Positions 18,616 through 25,525 of a stretch of DNA of 64,000 nt are shown in pieces (position 1 is the stretch's first letter; each line of letters starts with the position of its first letter). The translations under genes and the position numbers were made by a program. The stretch is from the NCBI GenBank assembly GCA_046330395.1, contig JAXLSS010000005.1, positions 1 through 64,000 of the forward strand. The letters are read 5' to 3'. A model generated the notes under the pieces. The model ran no database searches. It saw nothing but the letters and a program-made list of their open reading frames with translations, and was not told where the DNA came from. This DNA comes from Ga0077560 sp046330395. Its GTDB lineage: Bacteria; Actinomycetota; Thermoleophilia; Miltoncostaeales; Miltoncostaeaceae.

Positions 18616-19779
18616 TCAGGCCGCGGTGTGCACCCGGATGCGCGGCGTCAGCAGCCCGGCCGCCAGGGCCACGGCGGCGCTGACGCCCGCCACCACCCGG
18701 AACCCCGGCCCGTCGAACACCGGGCCCATGGTCGCGGCGGCCACGGTCACCGCCACGTAGCTGCTGCAGCTCATCAGGGCCACCACCGCGCCGCGGCCCT
18801 CCGGCATGGTGGCGGTGCCGAGCGTGGCCAGGCAGGTGAGGCAGGCGGCCTGCAGGACGCCCCACACCACCAGCAGGGGCACCATGGCGCCCGGTGCAGA
18901 CCCCAGGCCGGGCAGCACCAGGAACACGGCCACCAGGCCGAAGAGGGCCAGCCGCAGCGCCCGGGCCTTGCCGATGCGGTCGATCAGCCGGCCGTTGGTG
19001 GACGTCACGGCCACCCCCACGCCGTAGCTCAGGATCAGCGCACCCGCGGCGGCGCTGCGCACATGCAGGGCGTCGCGGATGAAGCTGCCCAGGTAGGTGT
19101 AGGCGCCGTAGAACGCCAGCATGTCCAGCAGGTTGACCAGCAGGAACCACCGCACCGCCGCCACCCCCAGGGCGGCGCGCAGGCTCACCCGGGCCGTCCC
19201 GGCGGGTCGCGGCCCGGAGACGGGAAGAAGGCGCCACACCAGCACCAGGGCCAGGGCCGCCAGCGCCGCCAGGGCGGCCAGCGCCTGGCGCCACCCCGCG
19301 GCCTGGCCGATCGCGGCGCCGGCGGGGACGCCCAGCACCAGGGCCAGCGCCCAGCCGGACACCACCCACCCCATGATGCGGGCCCGGCGCTCGTACGGCA
19401 CCTCGTCGCCCACCCAGGCGTAGGCCGCGGGCAGGAACAGGCCGGAGCCCACCCCGCACACCGCGCGGCCCACCACCAGGCTCACCAGGCTGGGCGCCGC
19501 CGCGCAGAACACCCCGGCCACCGCGAACACCGCCAGCCCCAGCAGCACCGCGCCGCGACGGGAGGTGCGGTCGGCCACCCAGCCGGCGCTGGGTGCCACC
19601 AGGGCCACCGCCAGCCCGTACACGCTCACCGACAGCCCGGCGCGGGCCACGTCCGAGCCGAAGTCGGTGGCGATGTCCCGCAGCAGGGGCGAGATCACCA
19701 GGGCCTCGGACCCCACCGCGAACACCCCCAGCAGCAGCGCGAGGGTGGCCGCCGCCAGCGACCGCCCGGTCAGTTCCAC
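18616..19779 (-). CDS. major facilitator superfamily transporter
   Basis: 387 aa with about twelve hydrophobic segments. The motif between helices 2 and 3 reads GWVADRTSRRG, and a PAG motif appears in VLGVPAGAAIGQAAGWR on helix 5, as in the AraJ/YdhP-like DHA1 drug/sugar-efflux branch. The substrate is unknown. The gene overlaps the upstream aldo/keto reductase gene by ten bases, and argG lies before that, so the three are probably one minus-strand transcript. Nothing ties it specifically to arginine. Confidence 0.88.
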   Translation of the reverse strand: MELTGRSLAAATLALLLGVFAVGSEALVISPLLRDIATDFGSDVARAGLSVSVYGLAVALVAPSAGWVADRTSRRGAVLLGLAVFAVAGVFCAAAPSLVSLVVGRAVCGVGSGLFLPAAYAWVGDEVPYERRARIMGWVVSGWALALVLGVPAGAAIGQAAGWRQALAALAALAALALVLVWRLLPVSGPRPAGTARVSLRAALGVAAVRWFLLVNLLDMLAFYGAYTYLGSFIRDALHVRSAAAGALILSYGVGVAVTSTNGRLIDRIGKARALRLALFGLVAVFLVLPGLGSAPGAMVPLLVVWGVLQAACLTCLATLGTATMPEGRGAVVALMSCSSYVAVTVAAATMGPVFDGPGFRVVAGVSAAVALAAGLLTPRIRVHTAA

Positions 19780-20723
19780 CGCAGGCCGGAGCGCCTGCTC
19801 CAGTAGGTCTCCGGGGCCTCCCGGAACCCGTCGAAGGCGTCCGGTGGCATCTCCACCGCGAACGCCCGCAGGTTGTCGGCCAGCTGCGCGACGGTGGAGG
19901 CCCCGGACAGCACGCAGTCCACGAACGGCTGCGCCAGCGCCCAGGCGATGGCGGCGGCGTCGGGCGTCGCGCCGAACTGCGCCGCGGCCGCGGTGAACGC
20001 CGCGTGCCCGCCGCGGGCGGTGAGGCGGCCGTTGGCCACGGCCTCCTTCACGATCACGCCCATGCCCGCCGCGTGGGCCTCGGCCAGGGCGTCCCCGGCC
20101 GATGGCTCCAGCGGGTTGAGGGTGCTCTGCACCGTGTCGAACACCCCGGTGGCCACCGCGTCGCGGATGGTGTCCGCCTGGGCCGGGCCGCTGGTGGACA
20201 GGCCCACCGCCACCCCCTCGGCCCGCAGCGCCCGCAGGCGCTCCAGCACCGCGGCATCGGCCAGCACCCCCGATTCGCGGGTGGCCGAGTGGATCTGGTA
20301 CAGCGCCAGCCGTGACCCCAGCACCCCGCGCGTCAGCGCCAGCTGACGTTCCAGGTTGGCCGGGCTGTGCTCCTTCACCTCGTGCACATCCACGTCGTCA
20401 CGCCAGTCGGCCACATAGGTGTAGCCCCACTTGGACCCCACCACCATGTCCGGGACGTCACGGGTGGCCAGCCAGTGGGCCGTGAACTCCTCGGCCCGGC
20501 CGTAGCTGCGGGCGCAGTCCACGTAGCGGATCCCGGCCGCGTACGCGGCGTCCAGCACCTCGGCGGCGCGGTCGCGCAGGCCCGTGGGGTCGCGGTGCCC
20601 CTCCAGGTCGGCGCGGTGGCCCAGGTTGATGTACCCGGGCCGGCCCAGCGCCGCCATGCCCAGCCCCATCCGCGTGACGGTGGGACCGGAGGCACCGAGG
20701 CGGCGCTGTGGCAGGAGGGTCAT
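19770..20723 (-). CDS. aldo/keto reductase
   Basis: 317 aa (beta/alpha)8 NADPH-dependent oxidoreductase. The catalytic tetrad is visible as Asp and Tyr in VDCARSYGRAEE, Lys in VVGSKWGY and His in LYQIHSAT. SGAST near the C terminus begins the cofactor-binding segment. Start MTLLPQRRLG at 20723 is preceded on the coding strand by the end of argG, ten bases away; an ATG slightly upstream would overlap argG. The substrate is unknown; members of this branch resemble galactose-dehydrogenase/YghZ-like reductases. Confidence 0.9.
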   Translation of the reverse strand: MTLLPQRRLGASGPTVTRMGLGMAALGRPGYINLGHRADLEGHRDPTGLRDRAAEVLDAAYAAGIRYVDCARSYGRAEEFTAHWLATRDVPDMVVGSKWGYTYVADWRDDVDVHEVKEHSPANLERQLALTRGVLGSRLALYQIHSATRESGVLADAAVLERLRALRAEGVAVGLSTSGPAQADTIRDAVATGVFDTVQSTLNPLEPSAGDALAEAHAAGMGVIVKEAVANGRLTARGGHAAFTAAAAQFGATPDAAAIAWALAQPFVDCVLSGASTVAQLADNLRAFAVEMPPDAFDGFREAPETYWSRRSGLRWN

Positions 20724-20733
20724 CGCGGATGGC

Positions 20734-22152
20734 TCAGTCGGCGCCGAACTCCAGGGCGGCATCGTCCAGCGAGACGGCCTCGGGCGACTCCGGCTCCCCG
20801 GCCGAGATGGCGGGGGCGCGGCCCGGGGCGAGCTCGCTCACCAGGTTCCCGCTGGCCAGGCCCAGCAACCCCTGCCGGGCGTACTGCTCCAGCCGGGCCC
20901 GCGAGTCGGCGATGTCCAGGTTGCGCATGGTGAGCTGGCCGATGCGGTCCACCGGCCCGAAGGCCGCGTCCTCGGTGCGCTCCATGCTGAGCTTCTCGGG
21001 GTGGTAGGAGAAGGCGGGGCCCGTGGTCTCCAGGATGCTGTAGTCGTCGCCGCGGCGCAGCCGCAGCGTGACCTCGCCGGTCACCGCGGACGCCACCCAG
21101 CGCTCCAGTCCCTCGCGGATCATCAGCGACTGGGGGTCCAGCCAGCGCCCCTCGTACAGCAGGCGGCCCAGCTTGCGGCCCTCATTGTGGTACTGGGCCA
21201 CCGTGTCCTCGTTGTGGATGGCGTTCAGCAGCCGCTCGTAGGTGATGTGCAGCAACGCCATGCCCGGGGCCTCGTAGATGCCGCGGCTCTTGGCCTCGAT
21301 GATGCGGTTCTCGATCTGGTCGCTCATGCCCAGCCCATGGCGGCCGCCGATGGCGTTGGCCGCGCGCACCAGGGCCACGGGGTCGCCGCCGAAGTCGTCG
21401 CCGTCGATGGCCACGGGCCGGCCGGCCTCGAAGCGCACCACCACGTCCTCGGTGGGGATGGCCACGTCGTCACGCCAGAAGGCCACGCCCATGATGGGAT
21501 CCACGATCTCCACCGAGGCGTCCAGGTGCTCCAGGTCCTTGGCCTCGTGGGTGGCGCCCCAGATGTTGGCGTCGGTGGAGTACGCCTTCTCCTTGGAATC
21601 CCGGTACGGGAGGTCGCGCGCGGTGAGCCACTCGCTCATCTCCTGGCGCCCGCCCAGCTCGGCCACGAACGCGTGGTCCAGCCACGGCTTGTAGATGCGC
21701 AGGGCCGGGTTGGCCAGCAGGCCGTAGCGGTAGAACCGCTCGATGTCGTTGCCCTTGTAGGTGGAGCCGTCGCCCCAGATGGAGACGTCGTCCTCGGCCA
21801 TGGCCGTGACCAGCAGGGTGCCCGTCACCGCGCGGCCCAGCGGGGTGGTGTTGAAGTAGGCCTTGCCGCCCGAGCGGATGTGGAAGGCCCCGCAGGCGAT
21901 GGCCGAGAACCCCTGCTCCACCAGCGGCCGGGTGCAGTCCACCAGGCGCGCCAGCTCGGCCCCGTACAGGCCGGCCCGGTCGGGCACGGTGTGGATCTCC
22001 GGCTCGTCGTACTGGCCCAGGTCGGCGGTGTAGGTGCACGGCACGGCGCCGCGCTCGCGCATCCACGCCACGGCTACCGAGGTGTCCAGCCCGCCGGAGA
22101 ACGCGATGCCGATGCGCTCGCCCACCGGCAGGCTCTGCAGAACCTTTGACAT
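20734..22152 (-). CDS. argG: argininosuccinate synthase, long (E. coli) type
   Basis: 472 aa; condenses citrulline and aspartate with ATP. The N-terminal ATP-pyrophosphatase P-loop is IAFSGGLDTSVAVAWM, and conserved segments include SIWGDGSTYKGNDIERFYRY and PYRDSKEKAYSTDANIWGATHEAKDLE. The insert pattern and length are those of the longer E. coli-like class, not the roughly 400 aa class usual in Gram-positives. No argH or other arginine gene is adjacent; downstream are an aldo/keto reductase and an MFS protein. The ATG lies 6 bases after a TAGGTT box without a ribosome binding site. Confidence 0.96.
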   Translation of the reverse strand: MSKVLQSLPVGERIGIAFSGGLDTSVAVAWMRERGAVPCTYTADLGQYDEPEIHTVPDRAGLYGAELARLVDCTRPLVEQGFSAIACGAFHIRSGGKAYFNTTPLGRAVTGTLLVTAMAEDDVSIWGDGSTYKGNDIERFYRYGLLANPALRIYKPWLDHAFVAELGGRQEMSEWLTARDLPYRDSKEKAYSTDANIWGATHEAKDLEHLDASVEIVDPIMGVAFWRDDVAIPTEDVVVRFEAGRPVAIDGDDFGGDPVALVRAANAIGGRHGLGMSDQIENRIIEAKSRGIYEAPGMALLHITYERLLNAIHNEDTVAQYHNEGRKLGRLLYEGRWLDPQSLMIREGLERWVASAVTGEVTLRLRRGDDYSILETTGPAFSYHPEKLSMERTEDAAFGPVDRIGQLTMRNLDIADSRARLEQYARQGLLGLASGNLVSELAPGRAPAISAGEPESPEAVSLDDAALEFGAD

Positions 22153-22158
22153 CGTCGA

Positions 22159-22164
22159 AACCTA
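22159..22164 (-). promoter_or_regulatory. -10 box for leaderless argG transcript
   Basis: Minus-strand TAGGTT ends 6 bases before the argG ATG at 22152. The box lies in the final codons of the gene upstream (stop at 22162), so argG can be transcribed independently of it. Confidence 0.5.
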
Positions 22165-23061
22165 CCTCCGCTTGCGCCCGGACTTGGGCAGCCGCCGGCC
22201 GGGGGGCGGGGTGGGGGTGGAGGCCAGCCCGGTCTCGATCTCCTGCGCCACCAGGCCCACGGCCACGGCGGCGGGCAGGGATGCCAGGGCCATGGCGTCC
22301 TCCACGGCGGCCATCTCCGCCGCCCCGATGCGCGCGGCCACGCCGCCGGCGCCGGTCATGGCCCGCAGGGCCACCCCCAGCACGTGCGCCTCGGCGATGT
22401 CCTCGCAGCGGGCCATGCCGGTGTGCTGCAGCCGGTGCGCCTCGGCCAATCCCTCGCGGGACAGTCCGGGCACGCCGGTGGCGTGCGCCACCACCTCGTG
22501 CAGCGCGCCGAACCCGGCGGCGCTCCCGAACACGTCGCCCGCGTGGGCCGCGATGCGCAGGGCCGTCTGCTGGGGCCAGTCGTCAACCGCCTCGGGGTGG
22601 GCGGCGTACACGGCCTCCACCAGGCTCTCCGGCTCGTGGTGGCCGTGCTCGTCGGCCTCGGGCTCGTCGCGGTCCTGGTCCAGCACCCATCCCGCGCAGG
22701 CCTCGCACTCGATGGGCAGGCCCAGGGCGTTGTGCACCACCGCCATCAGCACCGCGCGGTCGTCGATGTCCTCCTCGTCCTCGTCCTGGCCGGCCTGGTC
22801 GGCCATGTAGGCGTCCGCCTTGGCGCGGTCGAAGCGGCCGTCGTCGCCCACCGCCTGCTCCAGCAGCTCCGCCAGGGCCGAGGACATGTCCATGGGCAGG
22901 GCGGCGGCGATGCCCACCGTCTCGGTGTCGCGTGCGCGCAGCCCCCGCAGGATGGCCGGGGGCGTGCGCTCCAGGCGCTGCACCAGATCGCCGGCCGGTG
23001 CCAGGCCGGTCTCCTGCATCAGGCGATCCAGCAGGATCTCGGTGAGCGAGTACTGGTCCAT
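22162..23061 (-). CDS. unrecognised acidic protein
   Basis: 299 aa; I do not recognise it. It opens MDQYSLTEILLDRLMQETGLAP, has a very acidic linker near residues 95-105 (QDEDEEDIDD), then a region with Cys and His (IECEACAGWVLDQD and DEHGHHEPE) and a helical Ala/Gly/His-rich half (AALRIAAHAGDVFG... EVVAHATGV... AEAHRLQHTGMARCEDIAEAHVLG). It ends in a basic tail, PKSGRKRR. The CEAC pair plus clustered His suggest possible metal binding; this is only inference. The ATG at 23061 shares a base with the stop of the glycosyltransferase (TGATG), so translation is coupled to the lipid-glycosylation genes upstream. Confidence 0.65.
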   Translation of the reverse strand: MDQYSLTEILLDRLMQETGLAPAGDLVQRLERTPPAILRGLRARDTETVGIAAALPMDMSSALAELLEQAVGDDGRFDRAKADAYMADQAGQDEDEEDIDDRAVLMAVVHNALGLPIECEACAGWVLDQDRDEPEADEHGHHEPESLVEAVYAAHPEAVDDWPQQTALRIAAHAGDVFGSAAGFGALHEVVAHATGVPGLSREGLAEAHRLQHTGMARCEDIAEAHVLGVALRAMTGAGGVAARIGAAEMAAVEDAMALASLPAAVAVGLVAQEIETGLASTPTPPPGRRLPKSGRKRR

Positions 23062-24266
23062 CAGGTCTCCCCGGCGGTTGGTTGCGGTGTGACGGGTGCG
23101 CCGGTGCCGCCCTCCAGCGCCTCCCGGTACAGCTGATCGATGCGGGCGGCCACGGTGGGCCACGCGTAGCGCTGCACGGCCACCTCACGCCCGCGGGTGG
23201 CCCAGTCGGCGCGCAGCGCCGGGTCGTCCAGCACGGTGGCGATGCCGTCGGCCAGGGCCTCGGCATCGTGTCCCGGGACGAACAGCCCCGGGGCGTCGTC
23301 GCGGATGACCTGCCGGAACCCCACGTTGTCGGCGCACACCACGGGGGTGCCCGAGGCCATGGCCTCCAGCAGCACCACCCCGAACGAGGCCAGCGTGCAG
23401 GGGGCGGCCAGCAGCGTGGCCTGCCGGTACAGCTCCGGGCGCTCCTCGTTGAGCAGGCCCAGCCACCGCACCCGGTCCCACACGCCGTGCTCGCGGGCCT
23501 GCGCCTCGTACTGGGGGCGGGTGGGCCCGTCGCCCACCACCTGCAGCTCGAAGTCGTAGCCGCGGCGGGTGAGGATCCCCGCGGCCTCAAGCAGGGTGTG
23601 CAGGCCGTTGCGCTCGTCGAAGCGGCCCACGAACAGGACGCGCGGCGGACCGGGATCGCGCTGCGACTCGTCCAGCAGCGGGTGGTACACCTCGGTGTCG
23701 ATGCCGTTGGGCACCACCTCCCAGCGGCCGTGCAGGTACGGCTCCAGCGAATCCACGCACACCTGCGACACGGCGATCTGCCGGTACAGGCGCCGGAACC
23801 CCATGCGCAGGGGGATCATGAAGAAGCGGTACGCCCAGTGGCGGCCGCCCTCAACGTAGGTGTGGAACGTGCCCAGCATGCCCCTGGCGTCGCTGGCCAG
23901 GATGGACGCGAGCGGCAGCACCGGCCCCACCAGGCCCTGCACGTGCACCACCTCCGCGCCGCGCAGCGCCCGGCGCAGCTGCCACCACAGGGTGTGGCTG
24001 TAGGTGAAGCGCGCGGTGGAGCCGTTGATGTCGAAGCGGCGCGACACACCGATGCGCACCGTGCGGTAGCCGTTGACGTCCTGGTTGTGGGCGTCGATCG
24101 CGGCGGCGCGCTCCCGGTCCTCCGGGTCGGCCCGGCTGGTCAGCACCGTCACGTCGTGGCCCAGGCGGGCCAGCTCGCGCGACAGGTAGTGCACGTGCTC
24201 GCTGATGCCGCCCAGCACGGGGTAGGCGTACTCGGTCACCATCACCACGCGGTAGCCGCGCCTCAT
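23061..24266 (-). CDS. GT4-family glycosyltransferase (PimA/PimB-like)
   Basis: 401 aa GT-B fold. The N-terminal domain has GGISEHVHYLSRELARLGHDVTVLT (Gly-rich acceptor loop); the C-terminal domain has RVLFVGRFDERNGLHTLLEAA and the nucleotide-sugar site GVVLLEAMASGTPVV. The usual E-x7-E motif appears as ASFGVVLLE, with Ala in place of the first Glu. The start overlaps the stop of the PAP2-type membrane gene (ATGA). A membrane lipid phosphotransferase/phosphatase next to a PimB-like transferase suggests glycolipid synthesis, for instance an inositol- or polyprenol-linked sugar; this is inferred from context. Confidence 0.88.
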   Translation of the reverse strand: MRRGYRVVMVTEYAYPVLGGISEHVHYLSRELARLGHDVTVLTSRADPEDRERAAAIDAHNQDVNGYRTVRIGVSRRFDINGSTARFTYSHTLWWQLRRALRGAEVVHVQGLVGPVLPLASILASDARGMLGTFHTYVEGGRHWAYRFFMIPLRMGFRRLYRQIAVSQVCVDSLEPYLHGRWEVVPNGIDTEVYHPLLDESQRDPGPPRVLFVGRFDERNGLHTLLEAAGILTRRGYDFELQVVGDGPTRPQYEAQAREHGVWDRVRWLGLLNEERPELYRQATLLAAPCTLASFGVVLLEAMASGTPVVCADNVGFRQVIRDDAPGLFVPGHDAEALADGIATVLDDPALRADWATRGREVAVQRYAWPTVAARIDQLYREALEGGTGAPVTPQPTAGET

Positions 24267-25015
24267 GTCCGCGCCGCCTGCCAGGGGCGGGGGATGTCCC
24301 GGGCGCTCACCAGGTGCACCACGCCCAGGGCGGCCAGCACGCACGCGGCCCCTGCCACGCCGTCGAACCAGTAGTGGTTGGCGGTGGCCATGGTCACCCA
24401 GGCCATCCAGGCGGGCAGCAGCCAGGCCAGGTACCGCCAGCGCCCGCGGTCGCGCAGCACCCAGGTGATGGTGAGCGCGTACAGCACGTTGTAGCCGATG
24501 TGCAACGAGGGCACCGCGGCGTACTCGTTGCGCAGCGACTGGAACCAATCGAGCGCCCCGCCCAGCCGCAGGGTCTCGCGGGTGGTGTCGTGCATGGAGG
24601 CGTCCTGGAAGCGCGGGGGTGCGGTGGGGAAGCGCCAGAACAGCGTCAGGGCGAACAGGTGGGTGGTCCAGAACCAGTTGCGCACGAAGGCGAACTGCGG
24701 CTTGCGGAACCACCACAGCAGCACGAAGAAGGTGATGAACCCGGGGGTGTGGGCCAGCGTGTAGTACCACTTGGTGGCGAAGTCACCGCCGGGGATGTGA
24801 TGGGTGATGCGCTGCACGGCGCCTTCGGCGTGCAACCCCAGGTCCGACTCCCAGCGCACCACGTCGTGGGCATGGCGGAACGCCGCCGACACCGCGGCGT
24901 CGGTTGCGGGGGCCACCAGGTCGCGCACCCACTCGTAGGCCACCGTGAGCGCGATGAAGAGCAGCACCTCGAGCACGCCGGGCCAGCGGGCGCGCCATGC
25001 GCGCGTCAACCACAC
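24263..25015 (-). CDS. PAP2-superfamily membrane phosphatase/inositolphosphotransferase-like
   Basis: 250 aa integral membrane protein with five to six hydrophobic segments. The PAP2_3/Aur1-like signature is seen in AAVPSLHIGYNVLY and NHYWFDGVAGA, giving the two catalytic His and the Asp. A conserved FPTAPPR precedes them. Related enzymes handle lipid phosphates or transfer phosphoinositol. I place the start at GTG 25015, eight bases from a TAGGGT box on the same strand; a TTG at 25033 would overlap that box. It is the first gene of a coupled three-gene minus-strand unit with the GT4 and the acidic protein. Confidence 0.82.
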   Translation of the reverse strand: MWLTRAWRARWPGVLEVLLFIALTVAYEWVRDLVAPATDAAVSAAFRHAHDVVRWESDLGLHAEGAVQRITHHIPGGDFATKWYYTLAHTPGFITFFVLLWWFRKPQFAFVRNWFWTTHLFALTLFWRFPTAPPRFQDASMHDTTRETLRLGGALDWFQSLRNEYAAVPSLHIGYNVLYALTITWVLRDRGRWRYLAWLLPAWMAWVTMATANHYWFDGVAGAACVLAALGVVHLVSARDIPRPWQAART

Positions 25016-25023
25016 GGTTGGGG

Positions 25024-25029
25024 ACCCTA
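25024..25029 (-). promoter_or_regulatory. -10 box upstream of the PAP2-type gene
   Basis: Minus-strand TAGGGT ends 8 bases before GTG 25015. It argues against the longer TTG start, which would lie inside or upstream of the transcription start. Confidence 0.45.
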
Positions 25030-25174
25030 CCAATGGGACACGGCGCGAAAGTTCGGCGGCGGGCCGCCGATGGGGCCTCCGGCGACGCTGCCCGAACGGC
25101 TCATGTCCGGGGCTTTGCTAGGGTCAGCGCCCCGTTTGGTTTTCGGAAATCCCCGACCGGTAGGTGCCCCCGCA

Positions 25175-25522
25175 GTGGGTGGATCAGGCTTTCTCCTCCT
25201 GTACCTGGTCGCGTTCGTCGCGGTCATGTACTTCGTGCTCATCATCCCGCAGCGCAAGTTGCGCGCGCAGCAGGCGGCCACCCTCCGGGCCCTGTCGCCG
25301 GGCGACGAGGTGGTGACGGCGGGCGGGATCTACGGCACCGTCACCGAGGTGGAGGACGGTGAGACCCTGCTGCTGGAGGTGGCCGAGGACACCGAGATCC
25401 GGGTCGCCAAGGCGTCGGTGACGCGCATCATCACGGACGTGCCGGAGGGCGCGGCGGCGGACACCCCCGCCGACCCACCGGGCGAGCCGCCCGCCATCAC
25501 CGACGGCACAACGGAGCAGTAG
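25175..25522 (+). CDS. yajC: Sec translocase auxiliary subunit YajC
   Basis: 115 aa. One N-terminal membrane helix (FLLLYLVAFVAVMYFVLIIPQRK) is followed by the small cytosolic domain with the family signature SPGDEVVTAGGIYGTVTEVED. A Pro/Asp-rich tail ends it. YajC joins SecDF and YidC in protein export and membrane insertion. The GTG at 25175 is chosen because it puts the helix at the very N terminus; upstream codons are open. TAGGGT at 25119-25124 could be its -10 box with a leader of about 45 bases. secDF begins four bases after its stop. Confidence 0.9.
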   Translation: MGGSGFLLLYLVAFVAVMYFVLIIPQRKLRAQQAATLRALSPGDEVVTAGGIYGTVTEVEDGETLLLEVAEDTEIRVAKASVTRIITDVPEGAAADTPADPPGEPPAITDGTTEQ

Positions 25523-25525
25523 GCC

